A stretch of DNA of 64,000 bases from Streptomyces sp. HUAS ZL42 (GCF_040782645.1 NZ_CP160403.1:4499001-4563000); one strand, 5' to 3'; shown: positions 9,063 to 18,387, counted from the stretch's first letter. The notes: a model not told the origin generated them from the sequence alone. Made by a program: numbers and translations.

Positions 9063-10598
9063 TCAGGCCGGCTCGAGGAACCCCTGCTCCACCAGAAGCC
9101 GGATCTGCGCCGGCGTGCGGTCGCGCAGCAACACCGGATCCTCGCCCATCAATTGGGCGATCGCGTCCAGGATGCGGCCGGCGCTCAGCGAACCGTCGCA
9201 GACGCCCGCGAATCCCGCGCCGATCGTGTCCACCTTGGTGGCCCGGCGCATGCCGCGGTGCTGGCGCAGCACGACGTGCTCGGGGTCCTCGGCGCCGGGC
9301 AGCCCGACCTGCTCCTGGATCACCTCGGCGGCCAGCTTGAAGTGCCCTGCGAGCAGCGCCGCGTCGTCGTTCGCCCGCAGGTAGTCGAGGCGGTCGAAGT
9401 GGGCCCGGACCGTGTCGCCGAGCGGCTGTTCGACCGGGTGCGGCCACTCCTCGACGGTGACGCAGGGCTCCGCGGCGTCCGTCCTGCGCAGCGTGATCCA
9501 GCCGAAGCCCACGGCCCTCACCTTGCGCGCCTCGAACTCGTCCAGCCAAGCGTCGTACCGCGCCTCGTACTCGGCCGGGTCGCCCCGGTGGTCACCTGCG
9601 TCCCTGAGCCACAGCTCGGCGTACTGCGTGATGTCCTGCACCTCGCGCTGCACGATCCACGCGTCGCACCCGCGCGGCACCCACGACCTGAGCCTGTCCT
9701 GCCAGTCCTCCCCCTCCACGTGCTGCCAGTTGGCGAGGAACTGCGCGAACCCGCCCTCGTTCAGCCGCTCCCCCGCCTGCTGAACGATCGTGCGGCACAG
9801 ATCGTCCCCGCCCATCCCGCCGTCGCGGTACGTCAGCCGCGCACCCGGTGAGATCACGAACGGCGGGTTGGACACGATCAGGTCGTACGTCTCGTCATCC
9901 CGGACCGGCTCGAACAGCGAGCCCGCGCGCAGGTCCGCGGCCGGGGCGCCGGACAGCGCCAGGGTGAGCGCGGTGATGTGCAGGGCGCGCGCGTTGATGT
10001 CGGTCGCCGTCACGCGCGTGGCGTGCTGCGCCGCGTGCAGCGCCTGGATTCCGGAGCCCGTACCGAGGTCGAGGGCGGAGGTGACGGGGGTACGGACGGT
10101 GATGCCCGCGAGGGTCGTGGAGGCGCCGCCGACACCGAGGACCACGCTCTCGTCGCGGCTGCCGATGCCCCCCGCACCGCCGACCGCGCACCCCAGGTCG
10201 GACACGATGAACCAGTCCTCGCCGCCGAGCCCGCCGTACGGTCGTACGTCCACCGTCGCGGCCACTTCGGCTGCCGAGTCCCCGCCGACGCGCACCAGCC
10301 ATCCGCTCTCCACGCACGCGCCGACGGGCAGAACGTCCGCCACGCGCGCGTGCGGCACGGGCTGCTGCAGCAGGAACAGCCGTACGAGCAGTTCCAGCGG
10401 CGAGTCCCCGCGTGTCGCCCGGAGCGCGGGCACGGTCTCGCTGCGCGCCAGCGCCGCGTAAGCGGGGGCGCCGAGCAGCTCGAGCAGTCCGTCGGCGGTG
10501 AAGCCGGCCCCGAGCAGGGCCTCCCGGAGCCGGGCGGCGACCTCGGGGCGGTCGGAGGAGGGCAGGGGCGAGAGGATGGCGTTACTCACGCCCCCCAT
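9063..10598 (-). CDS. Class I SAM-dependent methyltransferase with NPPF motif
   Basis: A methyltransferase of about 511 residues. The SAM-binding motif is ALDLGTGSGIQAL, and the catalytic motif is VSNPPFVISPG. NPPF is the signature of enzymes that methylate amide or exocyclic nitrogen (PrmC/HemK, RlmG-type, adenine methylases), so the target is probably a glutamine or a base, but this is inference. The N-terminal ~190 residues look like the leucine-rich extension found in actinobacterial members, and a C-terminal ~120-residue tail follows the catalytic domain. Start: ATG at 10598 or GTG at 10589; neither has a perfect ribosome site. It is monocistronic or follows the lipoprotein gene on the same strand. 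Confidence 0.8.
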   Translation of the reverse strand: MGGVSNAILSPLPSSDRPEVAARLREALLGAGFTADGLLELLGAPAYAALARSETVPALRATRGDSPLELLVRLFLLQQPVPHARVADVLPVGACVESGWLVRVGGDSAAEVAATVDVRPYGGLGGEDWFIVSDLGCAVGGAGGIGSRDESVVLGVGGASTTLAGITVRTPVTSALDLGTGSGIQALHAAQHATRVTATDINARALHITALTLALSGAPAADLRAGSLFEPVRDDETYDLIVSNPPFVISPGARLTYRDGGMGGDDLCRTIVQQAGERLNEGGFAQFLANWQHVEGEDWQDRLRSWVPRGCDAWIVQREVQDITQYAELWLRDAGDHRGDPAEYEARYDAWLDEFEARKVRAVGFGWITLRRTDAAEPCVTVEEWPHPVEQPLGDTVRAHFDRLDYLRANDDAALLAGHFKLAAEVIQEQVGLPGAEDPEHVVLRQHRGMRRATKVDTIGAGFAGVCDGSLSAGRILDAIAQLMGEDPVLLRDRTPAQIRLLVEQGFLEPA

Positions 10599-10669
10599 TG
10601 TGTCCCGCGGCATGCCCCGGGTGCGCCCCGGCATGCGCCGCGGTCCCCCTCGACCGCCGGGCGGCTGGA

Positions 10670-11251
10670 TCAGCCCTGCGTCGAACTCGCCGACGCGGAG
10701 GCGGCGACCTTCTTGCAGCTGGCCTGCTCGGCCATGGCGTCCTTGACGTCGCCCTTCTCCAGGTTCTTCAGCGCGGTGTTGCTGCTCTGGCTGAGCTTGC
10801 CGAGCTTGGTGGCGATCTCCTGCAGACCGTCGGCGAACTTCCCCTGGTCCTTCGTGTCGAGCGCGTCCACCTCCTTCTTCAGGGCGGCGTACGACGCGGA
10901 GAGGGCGGTGAGCTCCTTGACGGCGGCCTGCTGCTTCTTCGCGCCGTCCTCGACGCCGGGAGGCGCCCCCGCGTTGTCGACGGCGGTCGCGAGCGCCTTG
11001 TAGGCGTCGGACATGTCCTGGAAGGCCTTGGAGTCGGTCTGCTTGACGGTCTCCGGCGCCTTGTTGTCGGCGGCGGCCTGCCTGATCGCCTCGTTGGCGG
11101 CGTCGACCTTCGAGTCCTGTGCGGGCAGCGTGTCACAGACCTGCTTGGCCCAGGCATCCAGTTCGGCGTTGCCGTCGTCGCTGGAGCATCCTGACAGCGC
11201 CAGTACCAGTACCGCACCGCCGGACAGTGCGGCCGCGAGCTTCTTGTTCAC
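10670..11251 (-). CDS. Small lipoprotein of unknown function
   Basis: A 193-residue lipoprotein. The signal peptide ends in a lipobox LALSGC. The mature part is alpha-helical, rich in Ala, Lys, Asp and Glu, with two conserved-looking cysteines (AKQVCD near the start and QASCKKV near the end) that could form a disulfide. The GTG at 11251 is chosen because GAAGGGA lies 8 bases upstream; an upstream ATG at 11269 would place that ribosome site inside the gene. Known only as a conserved actinobacterial lipoprotein. The C-terminus is a Ser/Ala tail. Confidence 0.75.
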   Translation of the reverse strand: MNKKLAAALSGGAVLVLALSGCSSDDGNAELDAWAKQVCDTLPAQDSKVDAANEAIRQAAADNKAPETVKQTDSKAFQDMSDAYKALATAVDNAGAPPGVEDGAKKQQAAVKELTALSASYAALKKEVDALDTKDQGKFADGLQEIATKLGKLSQSSNTALKNLEKGDVKDAMAEQASCKKVAASASASSTQG

Positions 11252-11394
11252 CGGATTGGTCCCTTCCATGGCTCTCGGCCCCGGAACATACACGGGACGC
11301 GCGCGACAGCCATGTGACAGATGACTGCTTTGCCGCGACTTGCAGCCGTTTGCACCATGTGAGACAAGGCTCACGATGAAGGAGTGCACACGAA

Positions 11395-11440
11395 CGGGGC
11401 GGGCGGACGGCACGACAATGCGCGCCGCCCGCCCGCCCCG
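11395..11440 (-). terminator. Terminator-like hairpin downstream of hppA
   Basis: Twelve-base perfect stem (CGGGGCGGGCGG at 11395-11406 with its complement at 11429-11440), loop 22 bases, just past the hppA stop on the minus strand. No strong T run follows, as is common in Streptomyces. Confidence 0.5.
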
Positions 11441-11463
11441 TGAGCTGGGCCTCGTAGGACGGA

Positions 11464-13869
11464 CTACGAAACCACCGCGGGATCCGGCGACTTGGACACC
11501 CGATCGGCGTTGTCTTCGTCACCCACGGCGATGCCACGCCGCTTGGAGACGTACACCGCGCCGACGATGACGAGAAGCGCGAGGACCGCGATGAGGATCC
11601 GGACGCCGATGCTCTTGTCCTCGCCGTAGCTGAACTTGATCACCGCGGGCGCGATGAGCAGCGACACCAGGTTCATCACCTTCAGCAGCGGGTTGATCGC
11701 GGGGCCCGCGGTGTCCTTGAAGGGGTCGCCGACCGTGTCGCCGATCACCGTCGCGGCGTGGGCATCGCTGCCCTTGCCGCCGTGGTGGCCGTCCTCGACG
11801 AGCTTCTTGGCGTTGTCCCAGGCGCCGCCGGAGTTGGCGAGGAACACCGCCATCAGCGTGCCGGCGCCGATCGCACCCGCCAGGAACGCGCCGAGGGCGC
11901 CGACCCCGAGCGTGAACCCGACGAAGATGGGCGCCAGCACCGCGAGCAGACCGGGTGTGGCGAGTTCGCGCAGGGCGTCCCTGGTGCAGATGTCGACGAC
12001 CTTGCCGTACTCCGGCGTCTCGCTGTAGTCCATGATCCCGGGCTTCTCGCGGAACTGCCGCCGCACCTCGAAGACCACGGAACCCGCCGACCGCGACACC
12101 GCGTTGATCGCCAGCCCCGAGAAGAGGAAGACGACCGCGGCACCGGCGATCAGGCCGACGAGGTTGTTGGGCTGCGAGATGTCCATCATCAGGCTCATCG
12201 GCGCGCCGGCTCCGGAGAGCTTCTCTCCGACGTCGTGCGCGCCGGTGGTGATGGCGTCGCGGTACGAACCGAAGAGCGCCGACGCCGCCAGGACGGCGGT
12301 GGCGATGGCGATGCCCTTGGTGATGGCCTTGGTGGTGTTGCCGACCGCGTCCAGGTTGGTGAGCACCTGCGCGCCGGCGCCCTCGACATCGCCGGACATC
12401 TCGGCGATGCCCTGCGCGTTGTCGGAGACCGGCCCGAAGGTGTCCATCGCGACGATCACGCCGACCGTGGTGAGCAGGCCGGTGCCGGCCAGGGCCACCG
12501 CGAACAGCGCCAGCATGATCGACGCACCGCCGAGCAGGAACGCCCCGTACACGCCGAGGCCGATCAGCAGGGCGGTGTAGACGGCCGACTCGAGGCCGAC
12601 GGAGATACCGGCCAGGACGACGGTGGCCGGGCCGGTGAGCGAGGTCTTGCCGATGTCCTTGACCGGACGGCGATTGGTCTCGGTGAAGTAGCCGGTCAGC
12701 TGCTGGATGACGGCGGCCAGCAGGATGCCGATCGCCACCGCGACGAGCGCGAGGATCCGCGGATCGCCGTCCTTGGCCTGGATCGCCGCGTCGGTGACGC
12801 CGTCCAGGTCGGCGTACTTGCCGGGGAGATACACGAAGACGGCCACGGCGACCAGCGCGAGCGAGATCACCGCGGAGATGAAGAAGCCGCGGTTGATCGC
12901 CGTCATGCCGCTGCGGTCGGCGCGGCGCGGGGCCACGGCGAAGATGCCGACCATCGCGGTCAGGACGCCGATCGCCGGCACGAGCAGCGGGAACGCCAGG
13001 CCGGCGTCGCCGAAGGCCGCCTTGCCGAGGATCAGCGCGGCGACCAGGGTCACGGCGTACGACTCGAAGAGGTCGGCCGCCATGCCCGCGCAGTCGCCGA
13101 CGTTGTCGCCCACATTGTCGGCGATGGTCGCGGCATTGCGCGGATCGTCCTCCGGAATGCCCTGCTCGACCTTGCCGACCAGGTCGGCGCCGACGTCGGC
13201 GGCCTTGGTGAAGATGCCGCCTCCGACACGCATGAACATGGCGATCAGGGCGGCCCCGAGGCCGAAGCCCTCGAGCACCTTCGGCGCGTCGGCCGCGTAC
13301 ACCAGCACCACACAGGAGGCGCCCAGCAGACCGAGGCCCACCGTGAACATGCCGACGACGCCGCCCGTTCGGAAAGCGATCTTCATGGCTTTGTGCGAGA
13401 CGGCGGTGAGATCCTTTTCCGGTTCACCCGCCGCGGGGGTCGCTTCCCGGGCCGCCGCGGCGACGCGCACATTGCTGCGCACGGCGAGCCACATGCCGAT
13501 ATAGCCGGTGGCCGCCGAGAACGCCGCGCCGATCAAGAAGAAGACGGATCGACCGGCACGCTGATTCCAGTCGTCCGCGGGCAGCAGCATGAGCAGGAAG
13601 AACACCACGACGGCGAAGACGCCGAGCGTGCGCAGCTGCCGGGCCAGATAGGCGTTCGCGCCTTCCTGGACCGCCGCTGCGATCTTCTTCATGCTGTCGG
13701 TGCCTTCGCCCGCCGCGAGCACCTGGCGCAACAGCACGCCCGCGACCACGAGGGCGGCCAGCGCCACGACCCCGATGACCGTCACGAGGATGCGGTTGTC
13801 GTCGGTCAGCACTGCAGCTGCGAAGGCTGTGGGATGGTCCAACTGATGAGGGGTAGAAAGCCCCGCCAT
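11464..13869 (-). CDS. hppA: Membrane-bound proton-pumping pyrophosphatase (K+-independent type)
   Basis: Couples PPi hydrolysis to H+ export across the membrane. The 801-residue protein has about 16 hydrophobic helices and the family's PPi-binding motif DVGADLVGKVEQG, the acidic ATIADNVGDNVGDCAGM segment, and the C-terminal GGAWDNAKK and GDTVGDPFKDTAGP motifs. In GNTTKAITKG the first variable position is Lys. Lys here is the mark of the K+-independent subfamily, whereas the K+-dependent subfamily has Ala. The ATG at 13869 has AAGGAGG upstream. The 285 bases upstream are unusually AT-rich for this genome and should hold the promoter. Pyrophosphatase of this kind helps pull biosynthesis and charge the membrane during energy stress. 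Confidence 0.96.
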   Translation of the reverse strand: MAGLSTPHQLDHPTAFAAAVLTDDNRILVTVIGVVALAALVVAGVLLRQVLAAGEGTDSMKKIAAAVQEGANAYLARQLRTLGVFAVVVFFLLMLLPADDWNQRAGRSVFFLIGAAFSAATGYIGMWLAVRSNVRVAAAAREATPAAGEPEKDLTAVSHKAMKIAFRTGGVVGMFTVGLGLLGASCVVLVYAADAPKVLEGFGLGAALIAMFMRVGGGIFTKAADVGADLVGKVEQGIPEDDPRNAATIADNVGDNVGDCAGMAADLFESYAVTLVAALILGKAAFGDAGLAFPLLVPAIGVLTAMVGIFAVAPRRADRSGMTAINRGFFISAVISLALVAVAVFVYLPGKYADLDGVTDAAIQAKDGDPRILALVAVAIGILLAAVIQQLTGYFTETNRRPVKDIGKTSLTGPATVVLAGISVGLESAVYTALLIGLGVYGAFLLGGASIMLALFAVALAGTGLLTTVGVIVAMDTFGPVSDNAQGIAEMSGDVEGAGAQVLTNLDAVGNTTKAITKGIAIATAVLAASALFGSYRDAITTGAHDVGEKLSGAGAPMSLMMDISQPNNLVGLIAGAAVVFLFSGLAINAVSRSAGSVVFEVRRQFREKPGIMDYSETPEYGKVVDICTRDALRELATPGLLAVLAPIFVGFTLGVGALGAFLAGAIGAGTLMAVFLANSGGAWDNAKKLVEDGHHGGKGSDAHAATVIGDTVGDPFKDTAGPAINPLLKVMNLVSLLIAPAVIKFSYGEDKSIGVRILIAVLALLVIVGAVYVSKRRGIAVGDEDNADRVSKSPDPAVVS

Positions 13870-14104
13870 TCGTCCTCCTTGACGCTTGGGCTGAGCTCAA
13901 GATGTGGACGGATTGTAGGTACCGGAACCTGATCAAAACAGTACGCCGTAAATGGAATTGGCCTCCACATGCTCTTCAGCAAATGATCGCCCACAGGTCA
14001 CTGAACCCGAAAGCGGTAATGCCCCAAAGGCATTGACGCTTGATCAAATTATCGGCCGATTGATCGTGAATTCTTTCACGAGTTCGGCGCGCCATCCATA
14101 TAAA
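13870..14104. promoter_or_regulatory. AT-rich upstream region of hppA
   Basis: Noncoding and much more AT-rich than its surroundings. Holds a hairpin AATGCC-CCAAA-GGCATT at 14018-14034 and repeated TTGATC motifs at about 14040-14068 on the plus strand. Likely carries the hppA promoter reading leftward; exact -10/-35 boxes could not be fixed. Confidence 0.45.
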
Positions 14105-14141
14105 ACGTGGAAGGGCCCTGCTCAGCAGGGCCCTTCCACGT
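14105..14141 (-). terminator. Intrinsic terminator of the bldG operon
   Basis: An 18-base perfect stem (14105-14122 with 14124-14141) that in transcription from right to left is followed by TTTTA. It lies 13 bases past the stop of the anti-sigma factor gene, so it should end the bldG/anti-sigma transcript and insulate hppA. Confidence 0.88.
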
Positions 14142-14154
14142 GAGACGGGTGAGG

Positions 14155-14586
14155 TCAGGCGAGCGCCACGGCCGGCGGTGTGGTCGGCCACCTCATGCGG
14201 ATCAGCCCGCCGTGGAGCCCGGCGGTCACCTCCACGTCGTCCACGAGCCCGCTGATGACCGCGAGGCCCATGTCGTCCTCCTCGGCCTCGGCGTCGTCGG
14301 CTGCGGCGCCGGGCGCCCGGTCTCCGGGGGCCGAGCGGGGAGCCTCGTCGCCGACCTCGATGGAGAACTGTTTCTCCTCCTCGATCAGCAGCACCTTCAC
14401 CGGCGCCGTGATGCCGCCGCTCTGGTGCAGTCCGACGGCGCGGGTGCAGGCCTCACCGACGGCGAGCCTGACCTCGTCGAGGGCGGCCTCGTCCACTCCG
14501 GCCCTGCGCGCCACCGCTGCCGCCACCAACCGGGCGGTCCTGACGTGCTCGGGCAGCGCGCTGAAGCGGAGTTCAACGGTGGCCAT
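14155..14586 (-). CDS. RsbW-like anti-sigma factor (partner gene of bldG)
   Basis: A 143-residue HATPase_c protein of the RsbW/SpoIIAB type. Such proteins bind a sigma factor and phosphorylate their anti-anti-sigma partner. Visible motifs: the N-box region DEVRLAVGEACTRAV, and the G1 box DDMGLAVISGLVDDVEV. An acidic insert (GAAADDAEAEEDD) separates them. The ATG at 14586 has GGAGG 7 bases upstream. It lies 119 bp downstream of bldG on the same strand and is followed by a strong terminator, so the two form an operon. In S. coelicolor the orthologue is SCO3548 and its interaction with BldG has been studied; which sigma factor is bound here is not visible. Confidence 0.88.
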   Translation of the reverse strand: MATVELRFSALPEHVRTARLVAAAVARRAGVDEAALDEVRLAVGEACTRAVGLHQSGGITAPVKVLLIEEEKQFSIEVGDEAPRSAPGDRAPGAAADDAEAEEDDMGLAVISGLVDDVEVTAGLHGGLIRMRWPTTPPAVALA

Positions 14587-14705
14587 GCATCCCCCTCCGA
14601 ACTACGGGCGTGCTGTATGGGGGCCGGACCACCGAACGTCCGGACCCCGTCGTTCTTCACTTCGGCCGAACTGGTGCCGCCCGGGCCCATGGCCCGGGAC
14701 GGCGA

Positions 14706-15047
14706 TCAGTCGGTGGCCGCCACCGCTTCCTCGACCGAGGTGTGGATCGGGAACACCTTGGTGAGACCGGTAATGCGGAAGATCTTCAGAATGCGCTCCT
14801 GGTTGCAGACCAGGCGCAGCGAGCCCTCATGGGCTCGTACCCGCTTCAGGCCGCCGACCAGCACGCCGAGCCCGGTGGAGTCGAGGAAGTCCACGCCCTC
14901 CATGTCGACGACGAGGTGGAAATTCCCGTCGTTCACCAGCTCGACCAGCTGCTCGCGCAGCTTGGGCGCGGTATATACGTCGATTTCGCCACCGACCTCG
15001 ACGACCGTACGATCGCCGACGGTACGGGTCGACAGGGACAGGTCCAC
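14706..15047 (-). CDS. bldG: Anti-anti-sigma factor BldG (STAS domain)
   Basis: A 113-residue STAS-domain protein that works by partner switching: unphosphorylated it binds anti-sigma factors and frees sigma. The phosphorylated serine is S57 in the motif [10 protein letters not shown], the residue known to be phosphorylated in S. coelicolor BldG. BldG is needed for aerial hyphae and antibiotic production. The GTG start at 15047 has GGAGG 4 bases upstream. It starts 82 bp from the divergent helicase start, so both promoters share this gap. The downstream gene is its RsbW-like partner. Confidence 0.95.
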   Translation of the reverse strand: MDLSLSTRTVGDRTVVEVGGEIDVYTAPKLREQLVELVNDGNFHLVVDMEGVDFLDSTGLGVLVGGLKRVRAHEGSLRLVCNQERILKIFRITGLTKVFPIHTSVEEAVAATD

Positions 15048-15129
15048 GGATCCTCCAGCACCTTGCTATCGAGCGGTCGCCCCTCGGGACACCTCGGCTT
15101 GGAGCCCCCGGGACGGTTCGCCAGCCGCG

Positions 15130-17664
15130 ATGGCATTCAATCACTTACCGGCAGGCGTGCACGACGCCTTGACTCCATTGTCCGTCACGCCAGTGACACA
15201 CTCGGTGCCGATGGCCAAGAATCACCGATCCGATCGAACCTCGACGGACCCCGCGTACAGCCCCTCGCCGGGCACGGTCCTGGACCGGCTCGCCTCGGGG
15301 CCCAGCCGGGCGTCGCGCATCACTCATACGGAGCACTTGCCCCCGCGCGAGGGCCGCCATGCCGTCTGGCCTGATCGGATTCGCCCGGAAGTCGTGGCGG
15401 CCGTCCAGGCGGCGGGCATCGAGCATCCCTGGGCCCACCAGGCACGGGCCGCCGAGCACGCCCTGGACGGCGACTCGGTCGTCGTCGCCACAGGCACGGC
15501 CTCAGGAAAGTCCCTGGCGTACCTCGTCCCGGCCCTGTCGACGCTCCTGGACGGCTCCGAGGCCGCGAACGGCCGCGGCGCCACCACCCTCTACCTGGCC
15601 CCCACCAAGGCCCTGGCGGCGGACCAGTGCCGCTCGGTGAAGGAACTTTCACAACCGCTGGGCAATTCCGTGCGCCCCGCGGTGTACGACGGCGACACTC
15701 CGTTCGAGGAACGTGAGTGGATCCGCCAGTACGCCAACTACGTCCTCACCAACCCGGACATGCTGCACCGCGGCATACTCCCGTCCCACCCCCGCTGGTC
15801 CTCCTTCCTCAAGGCCCTCAGGTACGTCGTCATCGACGAGTGCCACACCTACCGCGGTGTCTTCGGCTCCCATGTCGCCCAGGTGCTGCGCCGCCTGCGC
15901 CGGCTGTGCGCGCGCTACGGCGCCTCCCCGGTCTTCCTGCTGGCCTCGGCGACTGCGGCGGAGCCCGCGGTCGCCGCACGCCGTCTCACCGGTCTGCGGG
16001 TCGTCGAGGTCGCCGACGACGCCTCCCCGCGCGGGGAACTGGTGTTCGCCCTCTGGGAGCCCCCGCTCACGGAGCTGCAGGGCGAAAAGGGCGCCCCCGT
16101 CCGCCGCACCGCCACCGCCGAGACGGCCGACCTGCTGACCGACCTCACCGTCCAGGGCGTACGCACGGTCGCCTTCGTCCGCTCCCGGCGCGGCGCCGAG
16201 CTGATCTCGGTGATCGCCCAGGAGCGGCTCGCCGAGGTCGACCGGTCGCTGGCCCGGCGTGTCGCGGCGTACCGCGGCGGCTACCTCCCCGAGGAACGCC
16301 GCGCCCTGGAGCGCGCCCTCCACTCGGGCGAACTCCTCGGCCTCGCGGCCACGACCGCGCTGGAGCTCGGCGTCGACGTGTCGGGCCTGGACGCCGTACT
16401 GATCGCCGGCTATCCGGGCAGGCGCGCGTCCTTGTGGCAGCAGGCGGGCCGGGCAGGCCGCTCGGGGCAGGGTGCCCTGGCCGTCCTGGTCGCCCGCGAC
16501 GACCCGCTGGACACCTTCCTCGTCCACCACCCGGAGGCCCTGTTCGACCAGCCGGTGGAGTCGACGGTCCTGGACCCCGACAACCCCTACGTCCTGGCCC
16601 CGCACCTGTGCGCGGCGGCCGCCGAGCTGCCCCTCGTCGACGAGGACCTGGAGCTCTTCGGCCCCGCCTGCGAGGAGCTGCTCCCCCAGCTGGAGGCGGC
16701 GAAGCTGCTGCGCCGCCGCACCCGGGCATGGCACTGGACGCGCCGGGAACGGGCCGCCGACCTCACCGACATCCGCGGCGAGGGCGGCCGACCGGTCCAG
16801 ATCGTCGAGGCCGGCACGGGCCGCCTGCTGGGCACGGTCGACGCGGGGTCCTCGCACGCGACCGTCCACGAGGGCGCCGTCCACCTCCACCAGGGCCGTA
16901 CGTATCTCGTCCGCGCCCTCGATCTGGAGGAGTCGGTCGCCCTGGTCGAGGAGGCCGATCCGCCGTACTCGACGGTCGCCCGCGACACGACGTCGATCTC
17001 CGTTCTGGAGACCGACATCGAGATCCCCTGGGGCGACGGGCGGCTGTGCTACGGATCCGTGGAAGTCACCAACCAGGTGGTCTCCTTTCTGCGCCGACGG
17101 CTCATCACCGGTGAAGTGCTGGGCGAGACGAAACTCGATCTCCCGCCTCGTACGCTCCGCACCCGCGCGGTGTGGTGGACGGTCACCGAGGACCAGCTGG
17201 ACGAGGCCGGGATCGGCCCCGAGATCCTCGGCGGCGCCCTGCACGCCGCCGAGCACGCGTCCATCGGCATGCTGCCGCTGTTCGCGACCTGCGACCGCTG
17301 GGACATCGGCGGTGTGTCGATCCCGCTCCACCCCGACACGCTCCTGCCGACGGTCTTCGTCTACGACGGCCATCCGGGCGGCGCGGGCTTCGCGGAGCGC
17401 GCCTTCCACACCGCCCGCGCCTGGCTCACCGCCACCCGTCAGGCCATCGCCTCCTGCGAGTGCGACGCCGGCTGTCCGTCCTGCATCCAGTCCCCGAAGT
17501 GCGGTAACGGCAACGACCCGCTGCACAAGAGGGGCGCCGTGCGGCTGCTCACGGTGCTGCTGCGTGGGGCGCCCGAGGAGAAGGCGGCTCCCCACGAGGA
17601 AGCCTCGGCGCAGGCGGAGGGGCAGCCTGCGGGACCGGCCCCGCAGGGCCCGCCCGGGCCCTGA
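15130..17664 (+). CDS. DEAD/DEAH-box helicase with C-terminal DUF1998 zinc domain (MrfA-like)
   Basis: A superfamily 2 helicase of about 844 residues. Motif I is ATGTASGKSLAYL, Ia APTKALAADQ, II VIDECHTYRG (DECH), III LASATAAEP, and VI QQAGRAGRSGQG. The C-terminus has the four-cysteine cluster CECDAGCPSCIQSPKC of DUF1998. Helicases of this build include Bacillus MrfA, which acts in repair of mitomycin damage, and the M. tuberculosis Rv3649 orthologue. Start: ATG at 15130 (MAFNHLP) is used; an internal ATG at 15211 (MAKNHRSD) is possible and no ribosome site decides. The last 116 bases overlap, on the opposite strand, the end of the Tad-locus gene at 17549-18025. Confidence 0.88.
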   Translation: MAFNHLPAGVHDALTPLSVTPVTHSVPMAKNHRSDRTSTDPAYSPSPGTVLDRLASGPSRASRITHTEHLPPREGRHAVWPDRIRPEVVAAVQAAGIEHPWAHQARAAEHALDGDSVVVATGTASGKSLAYLVPALSTLLDGSEAANGRGATTLYLAPTKALAADQCRSVKELSQPLGNSVRPAVYDGDTPFEEREWIRQYANYVLTNPDMLHRGILPSHPRWSSFLKALRYVVIDECHTYRGVFGSHVAQVLRRLRRLCARYGASPVFLLASATAAEPAVAARRLTGLRVVEVADDASPRGELVFALWEPPLTELQGEKGAPVRRTATAETADLLTDLTVQGVRTVAFVRSRRGAELISVIAQERLAEVDRSLARRVAAYRGGYLPEERRALERALHSGELLGLAATTALELGVDVSGLDAVLIAGYPGRRASLWQQAGRAGRSGQGALAVLVARDDPLDTFLVHHPEALFDQPVESTVLDPDNPYVLAPHLCAAAAELPLVDEDLELFGPACEELLPQLEAAKLLRRRTRAWHWTRRERAADLTDIRGEGGRPVQIVEAGTGRLLGTVDAGSSHATVHEGAVHLHQGRTYLVRALDLEESVALVEEADPPYSTVARDTTSISVLETDIEIPWGDGRLCYGSVEVTNQVVSFLRRRLITGEVLGETKLDLPPRTLRTRAVWWTVTEDQLDEAGIGPEILGGALHAAEHASIGMLPLFATCDRWDIGGVSIPLHPDTLLPTVFVYDGHPGGAGFAERAFHTARAWLTATRQAIASCECDAGCPSCIQSPKCGNGNDPLHKRGAVRLLTVLLRGAPEEKAAPHEEASAQAEGQPAGPAPQGPPGP

Positions 17665-18025
17665 CCTCCGCCGCGAACGGTCCTCCTCCCGCCGCCGCCG
17701 TCACGTCCGAGATCTCGCCCACGATCGCGCACCGCACCAGCCGCGCACCCTGGGCCCGCGCCACCCGGTCCGCCCGGGCACAGGCCGCCGTGGTCCCCTC
17801 GGCCCAGTGGTCCGCCGCGGCCAGCGCCGCGAGGTCCGCGCCGCCGGCCGCGCGATGCCGGGCCACTACTGCCTGCCCGAGGGCGAGCACGACCCCGAAC
17901 ACCACGCACAGCACGGCGATCGCACCGACGGTCCAGACAGTGGCGGAGCCGCGGTCCCCCTCGGCCCTGTCACCGACGGTCCGGACCGTGGCGGAGCCGC
18001 GGGCCCCCTCGGCCCCGTCTCTCAT
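17549..18025 (-). CDS. TadE-like pilus-assembly protein (Rv3654c-type)
   Basis: A 158-residue protein. After a short Asp/Gly/Arg-rich head it has GSATVWTVGAIAVLCVVFGVVLALGQAVVARHRAAGGADLAALAAA, a single N-terminal helix followed by the conserved RAAGGADLAALAAA, typical of the small TadE-like proteins that sit at the end of actinobacterial Flp loci. The rest is Ala/Pro-rich and low in complexity. Its ATG overlaps the TGA of the TadE gene (ATGA), so translation is coupled. Its 3' 116 bases run antisense through the end of the helicase gene, and the Pro-rich tail is encoded there. That tail may be a by-product of the overlap. Confidence 0.7.
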   Translation of the reverse strand: MRDGAEGARGSATVRTVGDRAEGDRGSATVWTVGAIAVLCVVFGVVLALGQAVVARHRAAGGADLAALAAADHWAEGTTAACARADRVARAQGARLVRCAIVGEISDVTAAAGGGPFAAEVRARAGPAGPVPQAAPPPAPRLPRGEPPSPRAPHAAAP

Positions 18026-18387
18026 GAGCCCACCACCTCCTCGGCCGCCGCCACGGCTTCCTCCCGCACCTCGAAGGGCAGCCCGTCCAGCATCGGGAGT
18101 TTGGCCACGACCTCCACCCGGACCTGGTCCCCGTCCCGTCCCACCGTGACCTCCGCACCCGGCGGCGCCGCCTCGCGGGCCACCCGGACCACCGCGTCCC
18201 GCGGATCCTGGCGAGCCGCCGCCCGGGCGCCCGCCCTGGCCGCGTCCACACACTGGATCCGCGCGGCCACGACAAGCAGCCCCAGCACCAACGCCATGGC
18301 AAAGGCCACCAGCACGGGCAGCACCACGGCGGACTCCGCCGTCACGAACCCGCGGTCCCCGCCCCTGCCCCGCTCACATCCGCACAC
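18022..18387 (-). CDS. TadE family pseudopilin-like protein
   Basis: A 121-residue protein with RGFVTAESAVVLPVLVAFAMALVLGLLVVAARIQCVDAARAGARAAA. This is the TadE motif: a short basic head, a Glu five residues into the hydrophobic helix (TAESAVVLP), then the RIQCVDAARAGARAAA segment. TadE proteins are minor pilins or assembly factors of Flp pili. The GTG start at 18387 lies inside the last codons of the DUF4244 gene (14-base overlap), and the stop overlaps the next start, so the genes are translationally coupled. Confidence 0.85.
   Translation of the reverse strand: MCGCERGRGGDRGFVTAESAVVLPVLVAFAMALVLGLLVVAARIQCVDAARAGARAAARQDPRDAVVRVAREAAPPGAEVTVGRDGDQVRVEVVAKLPMLDGLPFEVREEAVAAAEEVVGS

Noticed and set aside
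11758..13932. 724-residue plus-strand frame opposite hppA
   Set aside because: His/Arg/Gly/Asp-rich antisense shadow of the pyrophosphatase.
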